A stretch of 64,000 bases of DNA from VXYK01 sp965221585 (lineage in GTDB: Bacteria > Actinomycetota > Acidimicrobiia > Acidimicrobiales > Aldehydirespiratoraceae), in contig OZ244898.1 of NCBI GenBank assembly GCA_965221585.1, positions 496,001-560,000 on the forward strand, read 5' to 3'. Of this stretch, positions 8,171 through 16,401 are shown in pieces; within the stretch, counting starts at the first letter, position 1, and each line of letters begins with the position of its first letter. The notes beneath the pieces were generated by a model that saw only the letters and a list, made by a program, of their open reading frames with translations, had not been told where the DNA came from and did no database searches. A program made the translations under genes and the position numbers.

Positions 8171-8818
8171 TCAATCCCTCGGTCTTTGATCTGATTCAGC
8201 GGGTCCGAGAATCTCGTCGACCGCGTCGCGGACTTGACGGTCGCGGTCTCGGCGAGCCCGCTCGTAGGCGTCGTTGGCCTCGGCGCCTTCGAAGGCGGCC
8301 AGCGAGATGACGGCCCTGCGCCGTACTGCCACTTTGTCGTGGGTGGCGTCGAGGATCGCGGGCAGGCCCCGTTCGTCTCCGATGGCCCCTAGCGCCGCGA
8401 CGGCACTCTCGCGGGCGAGGGGGTCGGGGTGATGGCGAGCCACCCGCGACAGCTGATCGATTATCGAGGCGCTGGCGACCTGGCGTTCTCCAAGGGCCCA
8501 GGCGGCGGATTCGACGACCATCGGGTCTTGGTCGTCGAGGAGCCGCTCAAGCCCGGAAATCGAGTGGTCAGCAGCGAGTTCGAGAGCGCTGATTCGAACC
8601 GCCGAGTCGGGATCGTCGAGTGCTTCACTGAGTTGGCGTTCGCTGGTAACGCCCAGCCTCGCCAGGGAGCGGAGCGCGGCGATCCGCACTCTGGGGTCCG
8701 GGTCCGTTAGCGCTGCTTCAGCGGTGTCCGGGTCGCCGCTGAATCCGGCCAGCGCGGCCTCCCTGCGTCGTTGTGGGACGTGCCGTTCGGAGACGTCGGA
8801 GGAAGCGGTGGTCCTCAA
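8171..8818 (-). CDS. HEAT-repeat (PBS lyase-type) scaffold protein
   Basis: 215 residues, almost entirely alpha-helical repeats. Units such as LTDPDPRVRIAALRSLARLG, LDDPDSAVRISALELAADH, DDQDPMVVESAAWALGE and HHPDPLARESAVAALGAIGDE recur about every 31 residues, the HEAT/phycocyanobilin-lyase repeat pattern. The charged C-terminus is probably disordered. Such proteins mediate protein-protein contacts; the partner is unknown. Its start overlaps the stop of the upstream membrane-protein gene by four bases, making a two-gene operon. Confidence 0.85.
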   Translation of the reverse strand: MRTTASSDVSERHVPQRRREAALAGFSGDPDTAEAALTDPDPRVRIAALRSLARLGVTSERQLSEALDDPDSAVRISALELAADHSISGLERLLDDQDPMVVESAAWALGERQVASASIIDQLSRVARHHPDPLARESAVAALGAIGDERGLPAILDATHDKVAVRRRAVISLAAFEGAEANDAYERARRDRDRQVRDAVDEILGPAESDQRPRD

Positions 8819-9072
8819 GAGATTGCGTTCTCCAAGAAGAAGGCGAGTCCCAGAACTACAACACCGACCACCACCGCCAATAAGATGCCCAGACCGACAA
8901 CTATCGCGGCGAGGACTATGAGAGAACGCAGACGCTGCCAGAGTCGAACGTACGCCTTCGGCCCGACGACCGGACGTTGGGCCGGTTGACGGAGGATTCC
9001 GACGGATCGCAGCGCTCGCAAAAGCACCTCGGATGCTTGTTTGGATTGTCTGGGCTGTTCAGGCGCTGTCAT
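8815..9072 (-). CDS. Small membrane protein, unknown function
   Basis: 85 residues. A hydrophilic N-terminal half (PEQPRQSKQASEVLLRALRSVGI) is followed by a long hydrophobic stretch from about residue 50 to 80 (LIVLAAIVVGLGILLAVVVG...FFL), enough for one long or two short membrane helices. No family recognised. First gene of an operon with the HEAT-repeat protein, suggesting a membrane-tethered pair (inference). The 92-base gap to the divergent ylbL-like gene probably holds both promoters; no convincing promoter box was found there. Confidence 0.65.
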   Translation of the reverse strand: MTAPEQPRQSKQASEVLLRALRSVGILRQPAQRPVVGPKAYVRLWQRLRSLIVLAAIVVGLGILLAVVVGVVVLGLAFFLENAIS

Positions 9073-9164
9073 TGTTGGCCTTGGTTCTGGCAGGCTGAAG
9101 TGTCCCTACAGGCCGCGCAGCGCGACCAACGAGATTCCCCGTCGCTAGGACGAACACCCACAAG

Positions 9165-10349
9165 ATGACTGAAGTGAACACGTCCGTTCCAACGTTACCG
9201 TGCGACTTGGACGGCTCGGTGGCGGCCGAGGACTTCGAGGTGCCCGCACGTCCGCTGGAGCGGCGTTCCCGGCGGCGCTTCTCGTGGAAATGGTGTCTGT
9301 CTGGACTGTTGATCGTGATTGTGCTCTGTGGAGCGTGCCTAGTGGTCCCAGCCAGGACGCTGGGCCAGATCATTCCAGGTCAGGCCCTGATTGACCGGGG
9401 AGCCGCGGTCACGAGACCCGGGTCGGCACGCTCTGTCGGTGACCGGGTGGAGATCAACGGGCGCAGCAGTTACGAGCCGGAAGGTGAGTTCCTTTTCACC
9501 ACCGTTGCCGTCGACCTCGACGTCTCGGTGTTCGAGTGGATTGAAGCGGAGGTCAACGATGATTTCGAGTTGCAGCCGCGGGAGCACATTCTGGGGGACC
9601 TGACTCCGCAGGAGAATCGCACCCGAAACCTCGAAATGATGAATCGCTCCAAAGACGACGCAGTCATTGCTGCGTTGGAGTATCTCGGCGTGCCCGTCAA
9701 CGAGACGGGAGTCGGCTTCAACGTCGTCGTCGGCGGAGGCCCGGTTGACGGCCTGCTGGACATCGACGATGTGATCGTTGCCGTTGACGGTGTTGAGCTC
9801 GGCTCGCTCCAGTCGCTGAGAGACGAGTTGATTCGAAAGACCCCCGGGTCCTCGGGTGTCTTGACCGTCGAGAACGAAGACACGCTCGAGATTCGAGATG
9901 TATCGGTGGTCTGGGGCGAGCACCCCCAGGGGTTTGAGGGCGCCTACATCGGTATCGGCGAGATCGTGCCACGGATCGAGGACCTGTCGCAGGGGATTGA
10001 CGTTGAGATTGATACCGGTTCAACCGGTGGCCCCTCGGCCGGACTTGCCTTCTCGCTCGCCATCATCGACTGGTTGACTGAGGGTGAGCTCACCGGAAAC
10101 CAACCGATAGCGGTGACAGGACAGATCTTCGTCGGCGGCATTGTCGGAAACGTCGGTGGTGTGGGCCAGAAGGCGGTGGCCGCGCGCTCCGCCGGCGCAG
10201 TCGCGTTCATCGTCCCGGAGGCGCTGGTTGAGGAAGCGGAGACCAAGGCCGGTGATATGAGAGTCTTCGGGGTGTCGACTCTTGCCGAGGCGATAGAGGC
10301 GCTCGGTGAGCTTGGTGGCGACACCAGCGACCTCCGAATCGACCCGTAG
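9165..10349 (+). CDS. YlbL-type membrane-anchored PDZ/Lon-domain serine protease
   Basis: 394 residues: a basic cytoplasmic N-terminus, one membrane helix at about 41-62, a PDZ domain around 180-255 (GLLDIDDVIVAVDGVELGS), then a Lon (S16) proteolytic domain. The catalytic Ser-Lys dyad is readable: Ser291 in GGPSAG and Lys336 in GQKAVAA. Domain order matches Bacillus YlbL and mycobacterial Rv3194c. It would act outside the membrane on exported substrates. In mycobacteria the neighbouring gene is a UPF0182 protein; here one lies one gene downstream, conserving that association. Confidence 0.93.
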   Translation: MTEVNTSVPTLPCDLDGSVAAEDFEVPARPLERRSRRRFSWKWCLSGLLIVIVLCGACLVVPARTLGQIIPGQALIDRGAAVTRPGSARSVGDRVEINGRSSYEPEGEFLFTTVAVDLDVSVFEWIEAEVNDDFELQPREHILGDLTPQENRTRNLEMMNRSKDDAVIAALEYLGVPVNETGVGFNVVVGGGPVDGLLDIDDVIVAVDGVELGSLQSLRDELIRKTPGSSGVLTVENEDTLEIRDVSVVWGEHPQGFEGAYIGIGEIVPRIEDLSQGIDVEIDTGSTGGPSAGLAFSLAIIDWLTEGELTGNQPIAVTGQIFVGGIVGNVGGVGQKAVAARSAGAVAFIVPEALVEEAETKAGDMRVFGVSTLAEAIEALGELGGDTSDLRIDP

Positions 10350-10452
10350 TACATGGCCGCTGAAGTTGATCCGCAGCCTGAATCCAGGCGCCGCGCCGCC
10401 TTGACCGTTGATCGTTGGGGTATTCCCCATCGACGCTGGTCAGGGCTCTACG

Positions 10453-12396
10453 ATGGTGGGCGTGACGGAGACGCCTGACGTCGACTTTGCGAGCGCGCCA
10501 CAGCTTGGCGGATCGTCCGGTGATCAGGGAATCGACGCGGGCGATATTGAGTCGATTGACTTCCCGGTCACGAGACGTGGATTCGACCCCACCGAGGTGC
10601 GTTCCCGACTCCAGGCGGCGGCATCAGAGATCCGTCGGTTGCAGAGGCTGTGCAACGAATTGACGGGGAGGATGACCGAGATCTCCCAGGCCGGTCACGC
10701 CTCCGATTCTCGTCGGGTCACCGAGATGGTCGGAGTAGAAGTTGGTGGGGTCCTTGAAGCGGCTCATCAAGCGGCGACGAGCACAATTCAGAGAGCAGAG
10801 AGCGAAGCCGACGCGATGAGCCGAGAGGCACGAGCGGCGGCTGAGGCTGTCCTCGCAGATGCAACCGCCCAGTCCTCGGAACTGGTTGAGGCCGCGCGTC
10901 ACGAAGCCGACGAGATCGTCGAAGAGAGCCGGACTCATGGTCGAGAGATGGTCCATGAGGCGCAGGCGGTGCGGGAGCGGATTCTGCGTGACCTTGCCCG
11001 GAAACGACAGACCGGGCGTACCCAGATCGAGCAGCTCCGAGCCGGTCGGGATCGGCTTCTTGAAGCCCTTGCCACAGTTCAGGCGAATCTCGACGCAGCT
11101 GTCGAGGATCTCGTGACCTCCGTGCCTGAGGCGCGGTCAGCGGCCAATCGTGCGGGCTTGCGGATCTCGTCCGAGCCGACACCGACGGTTGATGATCTTG
11201 AGACCGAGATCGAAGCCGGGAGGCTCGTGGAGCATCCTCTGGTCTCCGATTCAACGCTCCCGGGCCCGATTGGTGACACGTTCACGACCGGTGAAATGGA
11301 GGCTCTGGACCATCTTGATGCTCTCAGTGCCACCGGTGACGAGACCGACACTGACGGTGTTGCCGAGGTGGCTGCCGCTGAGGACGACGAGTCCGAGGCA
11401 ACCGAGACCGAGGCAGAAATCGAAGCAGCGTCAGGGGAGCCTGAGGAACCTGCTGAGGTTGAGGAGCCTGCTGAAGCCGAGGAGCCTGCGGAGCCCGACC
11501 CCGGCTCAGCGGTCGAATCTGAGGCGGAGACCGAACCGGAGACTGAACCGGAGTCGGAGGCACCCGCCGAGGCTGGTCGTGGCGAACCTACCGGAAGGGC
11601 ACGTGATGTGTTCGCCCGTCTGCGCCGGTCGAGGGCATCAGCCGAACCGAAGCCCGAAGCCCAGCCGCAGACCTCCCCGAAGACCGAGTCCGTCGCGGAA
11701 CCCGCGCAGGATATTCAGGAGACCGATGCGCCCAGTGATTCAGGAGTGTCCAGCGAATCGGCACAGTCCGAGGACGCAGCGGCCGATCCGACCGCCGAGG
11801 TTCGCGAACGAGCCGCTGTTGCCGCGGCAAAGGCAATGAAAAGGGTTCTGGTCGAGGAACAGGGTTCGCTGCTGGATGGGATTCGTCGATCTGGAGCGGC
11901 CGCGGTAGTCGGTCTCGAAGAAGAGGAGAGTCACAACTCCTGCTACGACAAGGCGGCGATTCCAGCGCTTCGAGAGCAGTGCATCACCCTTGGCGGCGCT
12001 TCAGAACTCGACCTGGCACCCGCGCTGGCCAACATCCATGTGATCGCACTTGAACCCGTGCGCAGGCGGCTCGCGGACATCGCCGAGCAGTTCGACAGTG
12101 AGGAGGAACTCTCCGACGCAGTGCGAGCGCTCTACCGCGAGGCTCGTTCGAGGCATCTGAACGAAGCGGCGTCGGCGGCTTCAGTCGCTGTCGACGGCCT
12201 CGTCAAGATCGACATAGCCCACAACGACAAGGCAAACCGGACGGTGCGCTGGGTGGTCGACCCGGGTGGCTCCTGCGGGGCCGACTGCGCTGACAATGCT
12301 CTGGCCGGCGAGGTGACAGCGGGCGAGAAGTTCCCGACGGGTGATCGATTCCCACCAGCGCATCCCGGGTGCAGATGTCGCATCGAGGTGGCCTAG
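10453..12396 (+). CDS. DivIVA-domain coiled-coil protein with acidic linker and MuF-like C-terminus
   Basis: 647 residues from ATG 10453, which is preceded by AGGG; the frame runs 15 codons further upstream. Order: a DivIVA-like segment (IDFPVTRRGFDPTEVRSRL, about residues 35-55); a long Ala/Glu/Arg coiled coil to about 215; a Glu/Pro/Ala-rich acidic linker at about 290-385; a basic VFARLRRSRA patch; and a helical C-terminal domain. The extreme C-terminus reads GSCGADCADNALAG, then KFPTGDRFPPAHPGCRCRIEV, closely resembling the Cys/His-rich end of phage Mu F/SPP1 gp7 head-morphogenesis proteins. DivIVA proteins organise polar growth and septation. What the MuF-like tail does in a host protein is unknown. 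Confidence 0.82.
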   Translation: MVGVTETPDVDFASAPQLGGSSGDQGIDAGDIESIDFPVTRRGFDPTEVRSRLQAAASEIRRLQRLCNELTGRMTEISQAGHASDSRRVTEMVGVEVGGVLEAAHQAATSTIQRAESEADAMSREARAAAEAVLADATAQSSELVEAARHEADEIVEESRTHGREMVHEAQAVRERILRDLARKRQTGRTQIEQLRAGRDRLLEALATVQANLDAAVEDLVTSVPEARSAANRAGLRISSEPTPTVDDLETEIEAGRLVEHPLVSDSTLPGPIGDTFTTGEMEALDHLDALSATGDETDTDGVAEVAAAEDDESEATETEAEIEAASGEPEEPAEVEEPAEAEEPAEPDPGSAVESEAETEPETEPESEAPAEAGRGEPTGRARDVFARLRRSRASAEPKPEAQPQTSPKTESVAEPAQDIQETDAPSDSGVSSESAQSEDAAADPTAEVRERAAVAAAKAMKRVLVEEQGSLLDGIRRSGAAAVVGLEEEESHNSCYDKAAIPALREQCITLGGASELDLAPALANIHVIALEPVRRRLADIAEQFDSEEELSDAVRALYREARSRHLNEAASAASVAVDGLVKIDIAHNDKANRTVRWVVDPGGSCGADCADNALAGEVTAGEKFPTGDRFPPAHPGCRCRIEVA

Positions 12397-12522
12397 AGGA
12401 CCTACCGGACGGGTGGACGTGACCGGAAGCGCTGCTGATTCTTGGTACGTCCGGGGGAGGTCCGCGACTGATTCAACCGGGCAGGTTCGCGTCGGGTCCT
12501 CTGACCGCTAGCCTTCCCAACG

Positions 12523-15500
12523 ATGGCTGAGGTTGAGGACATTCTGAATCCGCGACGCGGACGGTTCCGTCGAAACGGACGAATCATCGCCCTCGCTGTC
12601 ATCGCCGCTTTGATCATCGGCCTGCTCTCGCTGCGGGGCGTAGCCAGCTTCTACACCGACTACCTGTGGTTCGACGCACTCAACCGTGCCTCGGTCTGGC
12701 GCCAGGTGCTCGGCGCCAAGATCATTCTGACTTTGATATTCGGCGCGATCTTCTTCGTGCTGATGTGGCTGAACCTCTTCATCTCCGATCGCAGTGCGCC
12801 CACGCACAGACCCCCGGGGCCCGAAGAGGAGTTGATCTCGCGATACCACGCCACGGTCGGGGGCCGGTACTTTCTTTTGCGCACGGTCGTTTCTTTGATC
12901 CTTGCAATGCTGGCTGCGGCGGGAGTGCCGAGCCAGTGGGAGGAATGGCTGCTCTTCGTCAACCACAAGGAGTTCGGGGTCTCCGATCCCCAGTTTGGCG
13001 CCGACATCGGGTTCTACGTATTCCAACTGCCGTTCCTGAGCTATGTGGTCGGCTGGGCCTTCGCGGCTTTCGTGATCATGCTCATCGTCACCGCGATCTC
13101 GCACTACCTCAACGGATCGGTCCGTGTCAGCGTGATCGGGGGCGAGCGGGCCAAACCGATTGTGAAAGTTCATCTTTCGGCGATTCTGGCGGTCCTGGCG
13201 GTCATCAAGGCTCTGGACTACTGGCTGGCCCGATATGAGCTGACGACCTCCACCCGCGGAGTTCTTGACGGAGCGTTCTACACCGATGTCAACGCCCAGC
13301 TACCGGCGTTGTACCTGCTGATTGCCATCTCGTTGTGCGCCGTCGTGTTGTTGGTTGTCAACCTGTGGCGGCGCGGCTGGACCCTCCCGGTACTTGCCGT
13401 CGGGCTCTGGGCGTTCGTGGCGATTGTGGTGGGTGGCATCTACCCGGCGTTCGTGCAGCGGTTTCAGGTCGACCCCAACGAGACCGCCCGTGAACAGGGG
13501 TTCGCGGAACGCAACATCGAAGCGACGCGGCACGCCTTCGGTCTCGAGGACATGGTCGTCACACCGTTCGACTACTCCGAGAATCTCACCGCGCAGCAGA
13601 TCCGCAACAACGCGGTGACAGTCCAGAATGCCCGGGTGCTCGACCCGGTCACGGTTCATCCAACCTTCGAGCGCTTCCAAGCCGAACGCGGCTTCTACCG
13701 GTTCCTCGGGGAGGATGCGATCCCGGGGACCGGCGTGATTGAACCGACGCTCGACACCGACCGGTACGTGGTCGACGGTGAACTGCGGCAGGTGATCCTG
13801 GGTGCCCGCGAACTGAAGGGCGAGGACACGGCCAACTGGGAGCGCCAGCATGTCCGAGTCACCCACGGTTACGGCCTGGCCCTGGCCAGCGCCAACGCAA
13901 CCACCGACGAGGGGCGCCCAGACTTCCTGGTGTCCACAATCACCAATGAGGTCGACGATTCGATCGAACTCGACTTCGGAGTCCCACAGATCTACCACGG
14001 CGAGGACATGGGAGGGTACTCCCTGGTGGGAACGACCGTCGATGAAGTCGACTACGTCGCCAACGACGGCGGTGACGTCCTTGGCAACTACGAGGGCTCT
14101 GCAGGGGTCAAGATCGGCGGGATCGTCCGTCAGCTGGCGTTCGCTCTGCGCTTCGGCCAGATCGAGCCGTTGATATCCAACTTCATTCAGAACGACACCC
14201 GCGTGATCTATGTGCGTGACGTGCGTGACCGGGTGGAGAAGCTCGCGCCGTTCCTCGACTACGACAGCGATGTGTACCCGGTGGTCCTCAACGGACGGAT
14301 CCACTATGTGATCGACGCCTACACCACGACCGACAGGTACCCGTACTCGCAGCGGTCCGTCAACGACAGGTTGCAGCGCGGTGGCTTGGCCGGCCCCCGC
14401 TTCAACTATGTGCGCAACTCCGTGAAGGCCGTCGTCGACGCCTACGACGGCGATGTGGCGTTCTATGTGATGCCGGGCGACGATCCGATCATCGAGGCTT
14501 GGCGGTCGGCCTTCCCGAGCCTGTTCAGCGACTTCTCGGAGATGCCCGATGAGCTGAAGCAGCATCTGCGTTATCCACAGGACCTTTTCCGGGTCCAGAC
14601 CAACATGTACTCGACCTACCAGATCGAGAATCCTGTGAGTCTGCTCGTCGGTACCGAGCGCTGGGCGGTGGCCCAGGATCCGGGCCGCTCGGTTCTGGCT
14701 GGTGGGACGGTGGAGATCTCGACCGACGAGCAGGGGGTCGTCAGTTCCCGTGAGCAGCGGGTCAGTCCCTACTACACCCTGTTGCAGCTGCCGGGAGAGG
14801 ATGACCCGTCCTTCGTGACGCTCCGATCGTTCGTGCCGTTCGACGAGAACGACGACCGCAAGGAACTGGAAGCCTTCATGGTGGGCGAAACGCGCCCCGA
14901 CGGATCATCGCGCCTGGTCACCTACGAACTGACGAACTCGAACGCGCCGGGTCCGGTTCTGGTGGCTTCAGGCATCGCTCAGACCCAGGAGATCACCACC
15001 CAGCTCACTCTGTTGGATCAGGCCGGTTCCCAAGTTGACTTCAGCGACCTGGTCCTGTTGCCGATCGACAACTCGATTCTGTGGGTTCGTTCGTTGTATG
15101 TGTCGGCGGAGGGCACGAGTGTGCCGAATCTGGAGTTCGTGATCGCCGCGATCGTCGGTGAGACCCAGCAGATCGGTATCGGGCGGAATCTCAACGAGGC
15201 ACTTCAGCAGCTGTTCCCCGGAGAGGACTTCTCCGATGTTGTCGGAGTTGCCCTCGGCGATGTGAACGGTGCAGGTGTTGTAGCAGCTCCCGGCGATGGC
15301 GACGATGTTGTGGACCGGCCGGCCACGCCCGACCCTGACGACACGTCTGATTCTGACGATGCAGGGGATTCTGACCAGACCGCAGAGCCCGATGACCCGC
15401 CTGTCGCCGGTGACGATCTTCCCGACAACCTCGTGGACCTGCTCACCGAACTGGATCGTCAGTTCCGTCTGTCGCAGGAGGCGCTGGCCGCCGATCCGCC

Positions 15501-15576
15501 CCAACGCAGCGCTTGGGCCGCGGCCCAGGATCGCATAGACGAACTGTTGGCGCAGTTCCGCGCCCTCAACCAGTGA
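12523..15576 (+). CDS. UPF0182 family large membrane protein
   Basis: 1017 residues. The N-terminal third has about seven membrane helices (for example IIALAVIAALIIGLLSLRGV, ILTLIFGAIFFVLMWLNLFI and LALYLLIAIS-type segments). A large soluble domain follows, with features of Rv3193c-like proteins (WERQHVRVTHGYGLALASAN, DYDSDVYPVVLNGRIHYVIDAYTTTDRYPYS). The C-terminus carries an Asp-rich low-complexity tract (about residues 930-970) before a last helix. Length fits the family (about 900-1050). Function is unestablished; conservation beside a YlbL protease suggests a role at the cell envelope. It converges on the ideR-like gene with 18 bases between. Confidence 0.93.
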   Translation: MAEVEDILNPRRGRFRRNGRIIALAVIAALIIGLLSLRGVASFYTDYLWFDALNRASVWRQVLGAKIILTLIFGAIFFVLMWLNLFISDRSAPTHRPPGPEEELISRYHATVGGRYFLLRTVVSLILAMLAAAGVPSQWEEWLLFVNHKEFGVSDPQFGADIGFYVFQLPFLSYVVGWAFAAFVIMLIVTAISHYLNGSVRVSVIGGERAKPIVKVHLSAILAVLAVIKALDYWLARYELTTSTRGVLDGAFYTDVNAQLPALYLLIAISLCAVVLLVVNLWRRGWTLPVLAVGLWAFVAIVVGGIYPAFVQRFQVDPNETAREQGFAERNIEATRHAFGLEDMVVTPFDYSENLTAQQIRNNAVTVQNARVLDPVTVHPTFERFQAERGFYRFLGEDAIPGTGVIEPTLDTDRYVVDGELRQVILGARELKGEDTANWERQHVRVTHGYGLALASANATTDEGRPDFLVSTITNEVDDSIELDFGVPQIYHGEDMGGYSLVGTTVDEVDYVANDGGDVLGNYEGSAGVKIGGIVRQLAFALRFGQIEPLISNFIQNDTRVIYVRDVRDRVEKLAPFLDYDSDVYPVVLNGRIHYVIDAYTTTDRYPYSQRSVNDRLQRGGLAGPRFNYVRNSVKAVVDAYDGDVAFYVMPGDDPIIEAWRSAFPSLFSDFSEMPDELKQHLRYPQDLFRVQTNMYSTYQIENPVSLLVGTERWAVAQDPGRSVLAGGTVEISTDEQGVVSSREQRVSPYYTLLQLPGEDDPSFVTLRSFVPFDENDDRKELEAFMVGETRPDGSSRLVTYELTNSNAPGPVLVASGIAQTQEITTQLTLLDQAGSQVDFSDLVLLPIDNSILWVRSLYVSAEGTSVPNLEFVIAAIVGETQQIGIGRNLNEALQQLFPGEDFSDVVGVALGDVNGAGVVAAPGDGDDVVDRPATPDPDDTSDSDDAGDSDQTAEPDDPPVAGDDLPDNLVDLLTELDRQFRLSQEALAADPPQRSAWAAAQDRIDELLAQFRALNQ

Positions 15577-15594
15577 CGGTGCAGGTCAGGCAGG

Positions 15595-16275
15595 TCAGGT
15601 AGCCGCGCTCACCAGGATTCGCGCGGAGGCGAACCCACCCACGACGACGGGGGTTCCGTCGATGATGACTGTGGAAGTGCCGTCCGGGGACTTTGCGCTG
15701 AGTTGACCGGTCGAACCCGGCACGATCGAGGACTCTTCAAGGAAGTCGAGCATTCCTTCGGTGAACTCGAGTTCCTCGGTGATGCGCTGGATGGTCAGAT
15801 TCGCACCGACTTCGATGGTGTTGAGCGTCACGAGATCGGGTGTCTCGTAGTCTGAACCCGGAATGGGGTTGCCGTGCGGGCAGGTGGTCGGTTCGTCGAG
15901 CAGGTCCATCATTGCCTTCTCGACGGTGGGAGAGATGATGTGCTCCCATTTCCCTGCTTCCTGGTGCGCCTGTGCCCAGTTCAGGCCGAGGACGTCGGTC
16001 AGGAACCGCTCGGCGAGACGATGACGGCGCACAACGGTCTCGGCAAGGTGCATGCCCCGCGGGGTGAGGGTGATCTTCTCGCCGATGTCGATCAAGCCCT
16101 CGGCCTCCATCCGCTTGACCATCTCCGACACCGAGGGACGCGACACTTCGAGCCGGTCCGCGATCCTCGCCTGGATCACGTCGAGGTCGTCCTCTTCAAG
16201 CTCGTAGATCGTCTCGCAGTATTCCTCGAAAGCGGGGTGCCACTCCGGAGACTCGTAATCCTCCATGCTTCGCAT
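15595..16275 (-). CDS. ideR: Iron/manganese-dependent repressor, DtxR/IdeR family
   Basis: 226 residues starting MRSMEDYES (or three codons later). The longer frame upstream is antisense to the lhr promoter and start region and was discarded. The N-terminal winged helix (EYCETIYELEEDDLDVIQARIADRLEVSRPSVSEMVKRMEAEGLI) is followed by a metal-binding dimerisation domain (RHRLAERFLTDVLGL, HEEAGKWEH-type site reading HQEAGKWEHI, and CPHGNPIPGS) and a C-terminal SH3-like FeoA domain. Metal-bound protein represses iron or manganese uptake genes. It is divergent from lhr; the 126-base gap contains only a weak IdeR-like half-site near 16273-16286. Confidence 0.93.
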   Translation of the reverse strand: MRSMEDYESPEWHPAFEEYCETIYELEEDDLDVIQARIADRLEVSRPSVSEMVKRMEAEGLIDIGEKITLTPRGMHLAETVVRRHRLAERFLTDVLGLNWAQAHQEAGKWEHIISPTVEKAMMDLLDEPTTCPHGNPIPGSDYETPDLVTLNTIEVGANLTIQRITEELEFTEGMLDFLEESSIVPGSTGQLSAKSPDGTSTVIIDGTPVVVGGFASARILVSAAT

Positions 16276-16401
16276 TCTAGACCTAAAGGGCAACGCAGTT
16301 TCTATGACAATCTCGTGTCTGTTCCGGCGGTGGATCCCGTCGGTGGGGGCACGCCCAATGCAGCGAGAAAAACCAGGGTCCGGCTGGCTAGCGTCTCGGG
16401 C

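Noticed and set aside
13300..14565. 421-codon open frame antisense to the UPF0182 gene
   Set aside because: High-G+C codon bias keeps the opposite strand open; the sequence has no family features and the sense gene is unambiguous. The same applies to 36072-37352 (antisense to guaB) and 43583-44797 (antisense to the Rieske-TPP gene).
16273..16286. IdeR box in the ideR-lhr gap
   Set aside because: Only one weak half-site resembling TTAGGTTAG is visible; no matching second half, so not listed as a feature.
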